Part shown: positions 1 to 6,332 of the stretch, piece by piece | Position numbering within the stretch: position 1 is the first letter of the stretch | Layout: every line of letters begins with the position of its first letter | Assembly: GCA_035063885.1 (NCBI GenBank) | Contig: JAPSFM010000113.1 | Location: forward strand, 1-16,920 | Source of the DNA: CAADGY01 sp900696665 | GTDB taxonomy: Bacteria; Acidobacteriota; Terriglobia; Bryobacterales; Bryobacteraceae | Direction: 5' to 3' | DNA: 16,920 nucleotides | Program-made: the position numbers and the translations under genes | The notes under the pieces: model-generated | What the model saw: only the letters and a program-made list of their open reading frames with translations | The model's database searches: none | What the model was told of the DNA's origin: nothing

Positions 1-87
1 TATGATCTGGGTTATATCGACCTGGAGGAGAAAACTTTGCAGCCCCTCGACAACCCCTTCGGGCCCAAAGTGTTACCTATGTCTTAG
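1..87 (+). CDS. IS481-like transposase, C-terminal fragment (5' end outside window)
   Basis: Frame 1 is open from base 1 to a TAG at 85-87 and encodes 28 residues. The tail contains LEEKTLQPLDNPFGPKV and ends LPMS. From memory this matches the extreme C-terminus of IS481/IS3-type transposases with an integrase (DDE) core, many of which end in NPFGPKVLPMSPV or similar. The catalytic DDE domain would lie upstream of the window, so I cannot tell whether the element is intact. The stop codon lies within a terminal repeat of the element, as is usual for compact insertion sequences. The family call is recalled, not searched. The alternative is an unrelated ORF tail, which is less likely given the adjoining repeats. 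Confidence 0.65.
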   Translation, partial: YDLGYIDLEEKTLQPLDNPFGPKVLPMS

Positions 88-113
88 GAACAATCTGTTA
101 CCTATGTGTCCGG
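1..113 (+). mobile_element. Right end of an IS481-like insertion sequence
   Basis: The transposase tail is followed at once by two copies of the 12-mer TGTTACCTATGT, at 71-82 and 96-107, spaced 25 bp apart. The second runs into GTCCGG at 108-113. Paired terminal repeats of this kind, one overlapping the transposase stop, are what I recall for IS481-like elements common in Solibacter-type genomes. The exact outer boundary (about 107-113) is inferred because the left end and any target duplication are outside the window. The element stops about 17 bp short of the 3' end of the tRNA-Pro gene. Confidence 0.6.
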
Positions 114-130
114 AATGGACATGAGTTATT

Positions 131-208
131 TGGTCGGGCCGCCGGGATTTGAACCCGGGACCTCTTGCACCCCAAGCAAGCGCGCTAGCCAGGCTGCGCC
201 ACGGCCCG
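131..208 (-). tRNA. tRNA-Pro (anticodon GGG)
   Basis: Read on the minus strand, this 78-nt stretch folds as a full cloverleaf. The acceptor stem is CGGGCCG/CGGCCCG, the discriminator is A, and the CCA is encoded (131-133). The D-stem is GCGC/GCGC. The anticodon stem is CTTGC/GCAAG around the loop TTGGGGT, with the GGG anticodon at 173-171. The T-arm is CCGGG/CCCGG with loop TTCAAAT. Anticodon GGG decodes CCC proline codons. The gene starts 27 bp after the atpC stop on the same strand, so it may be read through from the atp operon. A TACAAT hexamer on the minus strand at 231-226 could be its own -10 box, but no -35 box is visible. Confidence 0.95.
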
Positions 209-235
209 ATGTCGATTGTTCTGTTATTGTACCAG

Positions 236-643
236 TCAGCGGTGTGCCGCCGCTTCCAGGCGCGCCTTGGCGCGCTTGGCCGCATTTAGCGCTCGTGCAA
301 CGTCGACTGCCACCGTAGCGTTCGATCCGAGTCTTTCCTCAGCGCGCCGGAGCGCGGCCCGGGCGCGCTCGACATCAATCTCCGAAGCCTTTTCCGCACT
401 ATCGGCCAGGACGCGTACGTGGTCTGTCATTACCTCGACGAAGCCTCCGGCTACCACCAGAGATTTCCGTATGTTGCCGACACGATACGACAGTTCTCCA
501 ATGCCCAACTCCGCCAGCAACGGCGCGTGCTCCGGACCAATACCGAGATACCCATTCGCGGCCGGGATCTGAGCTTCGTTCACCTGATTGCGAATCAGCA
601 AACGCTCCGGCGTCGTGACCTCCAGTTCGAATGTATCCGGCAT
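236..643 (-). CDS. atpC: F1F0 ATP synthase epsilon subunit
   Basis: This 135-residue protein is the usual length for bacterial epsilon, which sits on the central stalk of F1 with gamma and couples or inhibits rotation. The N-terminal beta-sandwich (about residues 1-85) shows the family pattern: FELEVTTPERLL at the start, then the IPAANGYLGIGPEHAPLL region. The C-terminal part (about 88-133) is rich in Ala, Glu and Arg and fits the two-helix hairpin. It is the last gene of the cluster, 7 bp after atpD, so translational coupling with beta is likely. It lacks long hydrophobic segments, as expected for a cytoplasmic stalk subunit. Confidence 0.95.
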   Translation of the reverse strand: MPDTFELEVTTPERLLIRNQVNEAQIPAANGYLGIGPEHAPLLAELGIGELSYRVGNIRKSLVVAGGFVEVMTDHVRVLADSAEKASEIDVERARAALRRAEERLGSNATVAVDVARALNAAKRAKARLEAAAHR

Positions 644-650
644 GGCTTTG

Positions 651-2111
651 CTAGGCCGCCGCCTTCCTCAACTGCTCGGCGCGCTCCACTACATCTTCGA
701 TGGTTCCTTGCATGTAGAAGGCCTGCTCAGGGACATCGTCGTGCTTTCCATCCACGATCTCCTTGAATCCCCGGATGCTGTCTTCTAGTTTGACGTATTT
801 GCCCTTGAAGCCCGTGAACTGCTCCGCCACGTGGAACGGTTGCGATAAGAATCGCTGGATCTTACGCGCCCGCGCGACAGTCAGCTTGTCGTCTTCGGAC
901 AGCTCGTCGATACCCAGAATGGCAATGATGTCCTGCAGATCTTTGTACCGCTGGAGGATCTGCTTGACGTTCTGAGCAACAGAATAGTGCTCCTCTCCAA
1001 GAATCAGCGGGTCGAGGATTCGCGACGTCGACGCCAGCGGATCCACAGCGGGGTAAATGCCCATTTCCGAGATCGCCCGGGAAAGGTTCGTTGTGGCATC
1101 GAGGTGCGCGAACGTTGTCGCCGGGGCGGGGTCCGTGTAGTCGTCGGCCGGCACGTAAATCGCCTGCACCGAAGTGATGGACCCTTTCTTGGTGGACGTG
1201 ATCCGTTCCTGTAATTCGCCCATCTCGGTTGCAAGATTCGGCTGATAGCCGACAGCGGACGGCATGCGTCCCAGCAGCGCTGAGACTTCCGAGCCGGCCT
1301 GGGTGAACCGGAAAATATTATCGATGAACAGCAGCACGTCCTGGCCTTCCACGTCGCGGAAATATTCCGCTACCGTGAGGCCAGTCAGCCCGACACGCAA
1401 CCGTGCTCCGGGCGGCTCCGTCATCTGGCCGTAAATCAGCGCCACCTTGCTCTTCGTATAATCGTGCGGGTCCAGCACGCCCGACTCCTGCATCTCCAAC
1501 CACAGATCATTGCCTTCGCGGGTTCTCTCGCCGACGCCCGCGAACACCGACACGCCGCCGTGTTTCATGGCGATGTTATTGATCAACTCCATGATGACGA
1601 CGGTCTTTCCGACGCCCGCACCGCCGAACAGGCCGATCTTGCCGCCCAGCAGATACGGCTCGAGAAGGTCGATGACTTTGATGCCGGTCTCGAACATCTT
1701 GAGCTGGGTGGACTGCTCCTCAAAACTGGGAGCGGGACGATGGATCGGCAGGCGGGCGCTGGCGTTCAACGCGCCCATCTTGTCCACTGGCTCGCCGATC
1801 ACATTGATTACGCGCCCGAGGGTCTCTTTTCCGACGGGCACGGTCACCGGTTCCCCGAGACTTTCGCATTTCATGCCCCGGACCAACCCGTCCGTCGGCT
1901 GAAGCGCGATGGTGCGAACCCGTCCTTCGCCGATGTGCTGGGCCACTTCGGTGATGATGTTGATCGGTGCTGGAACGTCGAAGCCCTCGCTGGTGATGCG
2001 GATGGCCGTGTTGATAACGGGAATCTGCCCTTCAGGAAACTGAATATCGACGGCTGGTCCGGCCACCTGAATCACCCGCCCGATTACGGTTGGAACTGCT
2101 TGGGTTGCCAT
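651..2111 (-). CDS. atpD: F1F0 ATP synthase beta subunit (catalytic)
   Basis: This is the catalytic F1 subunit, 486 residues against about 460-480 in the family. The Walker A loop GGAGVGKT is at about 163-170. GERTREGNDLW follows, with the catalytic glutamate at about 195. Walker B lies in the LLFIDNIFRF segment. The rotor-contacting loop reads DELSEDD, a small variant of the usual DELSEED. The N-terminal beta-barrel (about 5-85) and the C-terminal helical domain ending YMQGTIEDVVERAEQL are both present. It lies between atpG (6 bp gap) and atpC (7 bp gap). No frameshift or missing key residue was seen. Confidence 0.98.
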   Translation of the reverse strand: MATQAVPTVIGRVIQVAGPAVDIQFPEGQIPVINTAIRITSEGFDVPAPINIITEVAQHIGEGRVRTIALQPTDGLVRGMKCESLGEPVTVPVGKETLGRVINVIGEPVDKMGALNASARLPIHRPAPSFEEQSTQLKMFETGIKVIDLLEPYLLGGKIGLFGGAGVGKTVVIMELINNIAMKHGGVSVFAGVGERTREGNDLWLEMQESGVLDPHDYTKSKVALIYGQMTEPPGARLRVGLTGLTVAEYFRDVEGQDVLLFIDNIFRFTQAGSEVSALLGRMPSAVGYQPNLATEMGELQERITSTKKGSITSVQAIYVPADDYTDPAPATTFAHLDATTNLSRAISEMGIYPAVDPLASTSRILDPLILGEEHYSVAQNVKQILQRYKDLQDIIAILGIDELSEDDKLTVARARKIQRFLSQPFHVAEQFTGFKGKYVKLEDSIRGFKEIVDGKHDDVPEQAFYMQGTIEDVVERAEQLRKAAA

Positions 2112-2117
2112 AAAAAA

Positions 2118-2981
2118 TTACTCCAGAGCGGCAGCGCCGCTGACAATCTCGATAATCTCTCTGGTGATACTCGCCTGCCGTACACGATTCATGTACAAAG
2201 TCAGGTTTTCAATCACTTCGGCCGCATTCGAACTCGCCGCATCCATGGCGGTCATTCGCGCCGCGTGTTCGGCCGCGGAGGATTCAAGCATCGCCTGGTA
2301 CACCGCGATGTGCACGTACCGGGGCAGCAGCGCTTTCAGAAGTTCCTCCGGCGGCTGTTCGTAGATATAGTCGATTGGATTCTCGCGTTCCGGGATTTCG
2401 ACCGGCAATATTTTCAGGAGCGTGAGGTTCTGCGCGATGACACTCTTGAATTCGTTGTAGAGCAGGTACACCGCATCGATTTCGTCATTCGCGAAGCGCT
2501 CAGCCAGCCGCGCTGCGATCTGGCCCGCGTCTTCGTACAAAACCTTATTGAAGATGCCCGGATACTCATCCGTGATAGGCACGGTTCTCCTGCGCCAGAA
2601 GTCACGGCCTTTGCGCCCAAGCAGAAGAAGCTCGACCTGCAGCGTCTCGCGTTCAGCCAGGAAAGATTGCGATGCCTTGATCAGATTGGAATTGAAAGCC
2701 CCCGCCAAGCCCCGATCGCCGGTGAGCAGAACCAGTTGGATGCGTTGCTCGGCGCGGCGGCTCAGCAGCGGGTGCTTCGGGGTATCTTCCGCTCCGCCAA
2801 CCACGGCTCCGGCAACGTCCTGCAAGAGCTTGCGAAGACTCGCTGCATAGGGACGCGCAGAGATCACCCGGTCCTGGGCGCGACGCAACTTCGCCGCGGA
2901 GACCATCTTCATGGCCTTGGTGATCTGCTCGGTATTGCGCACCGAGCGGATGCGCCGTCGGATATCAATCAGGCTGGGCAT
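2118..2981 (-). CDS. atpG: F1F0 ATP synthase gamma subunit
   Basis: This is the central rotor shaft of F1, 287 residues, the normal size. The ends are diagnostic because they form the coiled-coil axle. The N-terminus reads IRRRIRSVRNTEQITKAMKM followed by VSAAKLRRAQ, and the C-terminus reads VRQASITREIIEIVSGAAAL. The middle (about 70-210) is the Rossmann-like domain, with the LLTGDRGLAGAFNSN segment at its start. It is placed between atpA (12 bp gap) and atpD (6 bp gap), the standard alpha-gamma-beta order. Confidence 0.97.
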   Translation of the reverse strand: MPSLIDIRRRIRSVRNTEQITKAMKMVSAAKLRRAQDRVISARPYAASLRKLLQDVAGAVVGGAEDTPKHPLLSRRAEQRIQLVLLTGDRGLAGAFNSNLIKASQSFLAERETLQVELLLLGRKGRDFWRRRTVPITDEYPGIFNKVLYEDAGQIAARLAERFANDEIDAVYLLYNEFKSVIAQNLTLLKILPVEIPERENPIDYIYEQPPEELLKALLPRYVHIAVYQAMLESSAAEHAARMTAMDAASSNAAEVIENLTLYMNRVRQASITREIIEIVSGAAALE

Positions 2982-2993
2982 GGGTCACACCGC

Positions 2994-4520
2994 TCAAGCC
3001 GCTTTGTGCTCGGCAGTAAACCGTTCCTTCAGTTCTTTCAACACCGCATTGATTTTGTCGCGAAGCTGATCGTCGAGCGTCTTTTTCTCCTGGATCTCCT
3101 GAAGCAATGGCCCGTGCGCGTTGTCGACAAACCGGTACAACTCATCCTCAAACGCCCGGCAGGACTCAACTGGAAGGTCGTCCAGGTAGCCGTTGATCCC
3201 CGCAAAAAGGATCAACACCTGCTTTTCCACCGGCAGCGGCTTGTACTGCGGTTGCTTCAGAATTTCTACCAGGCGCCGCCCACGATTGAGCTGCGCCTGC
3301 GAGGCCTTGTCGAGATCGGAGCCGAACTGGGCAAACGCGGCCAGGTTGCGGTACTGCGCCAGGTCAAGGCGCAAGCTGCCGGCTACCTGACGCATAGCCT
3401 TGATCTGCGCGTTTCCTCCCACGCGGCTCACCGAAAGCCCGACGTTTACAGCAGGCCGGATGTTCGAATTGAACATGTCCGCTTCCAGGAAGATCTGCCC
3501 ATCGGTGATCGAAATCACATTGGTTGGAATGTAAGCTGAAATGTCGCCGGCCTGCGTTTCGATGAACGGCAAGGCCGTCAGAGATCCGCCGCCATTCTCC
3601 GCGTTCAGCTTAGCTGCGCGCTCAAGCAGACGGCTGTGCAGATAGAACACGTCTCCCGGGAACGCTTCCCGTCCGGGCGGCCGCCGCAGCAGCAGCGAGA
3701 TTTCGCGGTAGGCGGCGGCGTGCTTGGAAAGATCATCATAGATGCACAGCGCATGCCGCCCGGAATCGCGGAAATACTCGCCCATCGAGCAGCCGGCATA
3801 CGGTGCCAGGTACTGCATGGGCGCCGGATCGGATGCCGTGGCGGCAACCACGATGGTGTAATCCATGGCGCCATGGTCCTCGAGTGTTTTCACCACCTGC
3901 GCAACCGTCGACCGCTTCTGTCCGATCGCGACGTAAATGCAGATTACATCGCCGCCTTTCTGGTTGATGATAGTGTCAAGCGCAATGGCGGTCTTGCCGG
4001 TCTGGCGGTCGCCGATGATCAACTCGCGTTGCCCGCGCCCGATCGGGATCATACCGTCGATGGCCTTAATTCCGGTTTGCAGCGGCTCCTTTACCGGACT
4101 GCGATCTACCACGCCCGGAGCCAGCCTTTCAATGGCGTTGAATTCCGAGGTCTCCACCGGCCCCTTGCCGTCGATTGGCTCTCCGAGTGCGTTGACGACC
4201 CGTCCGACAAGTGCATCTCCGACTGGAACCGACATGATCCGGCCGGTGCGGCGCACTTCGTCGCCTTCCCTGATCTCGGTAAAATCTCCCAGCAGCACAG
4301 CGCCAACCTGATCCTCTTCCAGGTTCAGCGCGAGGCCGGAAACATGGTGCGGGAACTCGATCAGTTCCCCGGCCATTACCCGTTCGAGACCATGAATTCG
4401 GGCAATGCCGTCGCCCACCGATATAACAGATCCCGTCTCGGAGATATTGACCACCCGTTCATAGTTCTCGATCTCTTCGCGCAGCACGCGCGCAATTTCA
4501 TCCGCTCGCACTTGAGCCAT
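2994..4520 (-). CDS. atpA: F1F0 ATP synthase alpha subunit
   Basis: This is the regulatory nucleotide-binding subunit that alternates with beta in the F1 hexamer; 508 residues is typical. The P-loop GDRQTGKT is at about 170-177. The arginine finger that reaches into the beta catalytic site is in SVSRVGG (Arg at about 366). The N-terminal helix (residues 1-20, ADEIARVLREEIENY) is the part that binds delta. The ISVGDGIARIHGLE segment at about 33-46 is a family hallmark. A 39-bp gap separates it from atpH, the largest gap in the cluster. It is followed by atpG after 12 bp. Confidence 0.98.
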   Translation of the reverse strand: MAQVRADEIARVLREEIENYERVVNISETGSVISVGDGIARIHGLERVMAGELIEFPHHVSGLALNLEEDQVGAVLLGDFTEIREGDEVRRTGRIMSVPVGDALVGRVVNALGEPIDGKGPVETSEFNAIERLAPGVVDRSPVKEPLQTGIKAIDGMIPIGRGQRELIIGDRQTGKTAIALDTIINQKGGDVICIYVAIGQKRSTVAQVVKTLEDHGAMDYTIVVAATASDPAPMQYLAPYAGCSMGEYFRDSGRHALCIYDDLSKHAAAYREISLLLRRPPGREAFPGDVFYLHSRLLERAAKLNAENGGGSLTALPFIETQAGDISAYIPTNVISITDGQIFLEADMFNSNIRPAVNVGLSVSRVGGNAQIKAMRQVAGSLRLDLAQYRNLAAFAQFGSDLDKASQAQLNRGRRLVEILKQPQYKPLPVEKQVLILFAGINGYLDDLPVESCRAFEDELYRFVDNAHGPLLQEIQEKKTLDDQLRDKINAVLKELKERFTAEHKAA

Positions 4521-4559
4521 GCTATTTTTCCAACCTTCTCATGAGAGGCAAACGCTCGC

Positions 4560-5108
4560 CTATTCGGCGCTAAGCCGCCTGCGTAGTGCTTCCAACTGTC
4601 CCCGCACAGAGCCGTCGTAGATGGTGGACCCAATACGCGCCATCGCGCCTCCGAGCAGCTCGGGATCGACCGCGAATTCCAGCCGAGCCGTGCTGCCCGT
4701 GAGCGCGGACAATCTGTCTCTCAAACCTTGACGCTGCCGATCGTTCAACTTCCACGCCGAAGCGACGCGGACACGCGTTACACCCATTCTCTCGTCCATG
4801 AGCGCATCAAACGCGTCGCGGATTGCATTTAGCTCCGCCACACGCCGATGATCGACCAGCACAAAAAGAAAATTCGAAATCAGCTTGGAGATGGACAGAT
4901 CGCTTGCCAGGCGGCCGATGACGGCCCGCTTCCGGGAACCCGAAACGGCGGGCGAGAGCAGAACGTTTTCCAATTCGGGGGAATCCGCAAGAACACGCGC
5001 GAACGAGGTCAACTGCGCGGCTGCTTCCGTTGGACTGACGCTCGAGGATGGGCGGGCTACCAGGTCGACTAATGCTTTGGCGTAGCGGCCGGCGACGGCA
5101 TGGGCCAT
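4560..5108 (-). CDS. atpH: F1F0 ATP synthase delta subunit (peripheral stalk)
   Basis: The protein is 182 residues and matches the delta (OSCP) family in length and pattern. It starts with YAKALVDLVARP, then an all-helical N-terminal domain to about residue 105. The C-terminal domain contains LTGSTARLEFAVDPELLGG and MARIGSTIYDGSVRGQLEAL, the conserved delta signature (a glycine in the ELLGG turn and the D-G-S-V-R motif). Delta joins the alpha N-termini to the b subunits. It lies 2 bp after the upstream b-subunit gene and 39 bp before atpA. Confidence 0.95.
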   Translation of the reverse strand: MAHAVAGRYAKALVDLVARPSSSVSPTEAAAQLTSFARVLADSPELENVLLSPAVSGSRKRAVIGRLASDLSISKLISNFLFVLVDHRRVAELNAIRDAFDALMDERMGVTRVRVASAWKLNDRQRQGLRDRLSALTGSTARLEFAVDPELLGGAMARIGSTIYDGSVRGQLEALRRRLSAE

Positions 5109-5110
5109 AC

Positions 5111-5728
5111 TTATTGTGCCCCCATCCGTGGACGTTCGAGGTCCGCAATGAAGGAGTCGACCAAAACGTCTTGCGTACCGGGCGTCAGCCGCGCACGGAT
5201 TTTACTCTCCGCAAGGCGTAAGGCGAGTTCGGCCGAATACGCTTTCAACTCCTGACGGGAAGCCTTGGCAGCTGCTTCGATTTCCTGCTCGGCATGCGCC
5301 TGCACTTTTGAAAGTTGCTGCTCCGTTTCCATGCGGATGCGGCCGGCTTCCGCCGAGATCTCCTCGCGGGCGTTCTCCCGCATATGGTTGATCTCGGTGG
5401 CCAGCGACGCCATCCGTTGCTCGAGTTCCCTCGCTCTCGCCTCAGCCTCCTGCCGTAGACGGGACGCCTCCGTGATTCCGCTTTGTATAGACAGCGTGCG
5501 CGCCTGGAAAAAGGGGAGGCCGAACTTCCTGGTAAGATAGCCGAGGCCGGCGGCAAGCAGGGTGAAGTTGACAATCTTCCAAAGCGTTATGTTGCCCATG
5601 CCGTGCTCTTCGGATGAGGTATGTTCCACCGCTTTCTCACTTCTTTCGTGAGAAGGTCCGGGCTGCGCCAATCCAGCCGATACGCAGACCAGGAGCCCAA
5701 GCACCACCATCGGCCGGATGATTTTCAT
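5111..5728 (-). CDS. atpF: F1F0 ATP synthase b-type subunit with extra N-terminal signal-like segment
   Basis: This is a peripheral stalk subunit of F0, 205 residues, longer than the usual 150-170. Residues 1-22 (MKIIRPMVVLGLLVCVSAGL, then AQ) look like a cleavable secretion signal. A polar His/Glu/Ser-rich stretch (about 23-47) and a second hydrophobic segment (about 48-66, ITLWKIVNFTLLAAGLGYL) follow. The rest is a long charged coiled coil (about 85-190, many Glu/Arg/Ala), as in b subunits. The gene overlaps the preceding b-type gene by 4 bp (ATGA) and is 2 bp before atpH. The likely topology is signal removed, short periplasmic tail, one membrane helix and a cytoplasmic coiled coil. Which of the two b genes is b and which is b' is not clear. 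Confidence 0.88.
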   Translation of the reverse strand: MKIIRPMVVLGLLVCVSAGLAQPGPSHERSEKAVEHTSSEEHGMGNITLWKIVNFTLLAAGLGYLTRKFGLPFFQARTLSIQSGITEASRLRQEAEARARELEQRMASLATEINHMRENAREEISAEAGRIRMETEQQLSKVQAHAEQEIEAAAKASRQELKAYSAELALRLAESKIRARLTPGTQDVLVDSFIADLERPRMGAQ

Positions 5729-6174
5729 TGCACGCTCCCGGCGAGGATGCGCTCGGTAATACGATCCGCAAGGCCCTGACTTTCAGCGGCCAGCCGCTCA
5801 CGGGAATCTGCAACATCCAGGGTCAATTGTTCGCGCGCCCGCTCCACCTGCCGCTCGGCTTCCGCTCGCGCTTCACGCACGCGCGCATTCTGTTCTTCGC
5901 GCCAATCGCGGCGCATTTTTTCCTGTTCCGAATAGATCTCTGCTCTCGCCTGGCGAATAGCCTGCTCGTACTGAGCCGCCATTTCACTGGCTCGCCGGAA
6001 ACTGGCTTCCGCGGCGGCGCGCGCACCTTCCGTAGCTGCACGCCTGGTTTCGAGAAGCTTCTCCAATGGTCCGAAGAACATCCTCTTCAGGTAAAAGTAC
6101 AGGAATATCACCAGCAACAGAGTAGGGATCCCTCGTAGTAGAATCCCACCGAGCGCATTGAGAGTTTGCTCCAT
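5725..6174 (-). CDS. atpF: F1F0 ATP synthase b/b' subunit
   Basis: This is the first gene of the atp cluster, 149 residues. It has a single N-terminal membrane helix (about 14-32, RGIPTLLLVIFLYFYLKRMF). A GPLEKLLETRRAA linker follows and then an uninterrupted charged coiled coil to the end, rich in Arg, Glu and Ala. That is the standard layout of b and b' subunits, which dimerise to form the outer stalk. Two dissimilar b-type genes in tandem suggest a b/b' heterodimer, as in photosynthetic and many other bacteria. Its last codons overlap the start of the next b gene. I saw no strong Shine-Dalgarno sequence before the ATG at 6174. Confidence 0.9.
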   Translation of the reverse strand: MEQTLNALGGILLRGIPTLLLVIFLYFYLKRMFFGPLEKLLETRRAATEGARAAAEASFRRASEMAAQYEQAIRQARAEIYSEQEKMRRDWREEQNARVREARAEAERQVERAREQLTLDVADSRERLAAESQGLADRITERILAGSVQ

Positions 6175-6268
6175 TGATGTAATACCGGGAGACCTGCGAG
6201 AAGCTTAAGAAGGCTCCAAATCCGTTAACCTAACACAGGAAAAAAGACCCAGTCAACTGGAATTCGCT

Positions 6269-6291
6269 AAGTCAAGCTCTTGCTTTGACTT
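6269..6291. promoter_or_regulatory. Inverted repeat AAGTCAA-N9-TTGACTT upstream of the lactate permease
   Basis: A perfect 7-bp inverted repeat with a 9-bp spacer (6269-6275 and 6285-6291). Its right arm overlaps the start of the candidate -35 box of the permease promoter. This arrangement suits a repressor operator. The half-sites do not resemble the LldR operator that I recall from E. coli, so the regulator is unknown. Confidence 0.35.
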
Positions 6292-6317
6292 GACACAGTC
6301 CCTCCCCATCTTATATC
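6290..6317 (+). promoter_or_regulatory. Candidate sigma70 promoter of the lactate permease gene
   Basis: A perfect -35 box TTGACA (6290-6295) lies 16 bp before TATATC (6312-6317), a 4/6 match to the -10 consensus. Transcription would then start near 6324, only about 9 nt before the ATG. That makes the message nearly leaderless and excludes the AAGGG at 6318-6322 as a ribosome site. Either the promoter or the Shine-Dalgarno reading may therefore be wrong. Confidence 0.4.
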
Positions 6318-6319
6318 AA

Positions 6320-6332
6320 GGGTTGGCAACCC
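6320..6332. promoter_or_regulatory. 13-bp palindrome GGGTTGGCAACCC abutting the permease start codon
   Basis: A perfect dyad with 6-bp arms around a single central base ends one base before the ATG at 6333. It could be an operator covering the start region or an RNA hairpin that masks initiation. No regulator is identifiable in the window. Confidence 0.35.

Noticed and set aside
71..107. Two 12-bp direct repeats as a start of a CRISPR array
   Set aside because: There are only two copies, 25 bp apart, and they lie at the end of a transposase gene. They fit insertion-sequence terminal repeats.
1464..3539. A 691-codon open frame on the plus strand
   Set aside because: It is antisense to atpD, atpG and atpA, which are unmistakable. 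Long antisense frames are common in GC-rich genes, and its translation has no recognisable domain.
6227..6256. Promoter of the atp operon on the minus strand (TTGACT at 6256-6251)
   Set aside because: The -35 box is good, but at 17-18 bp spacing the -10 hexamers (TTAGGT or TAGGTT) match poorly. The true promoter could not be chosen.
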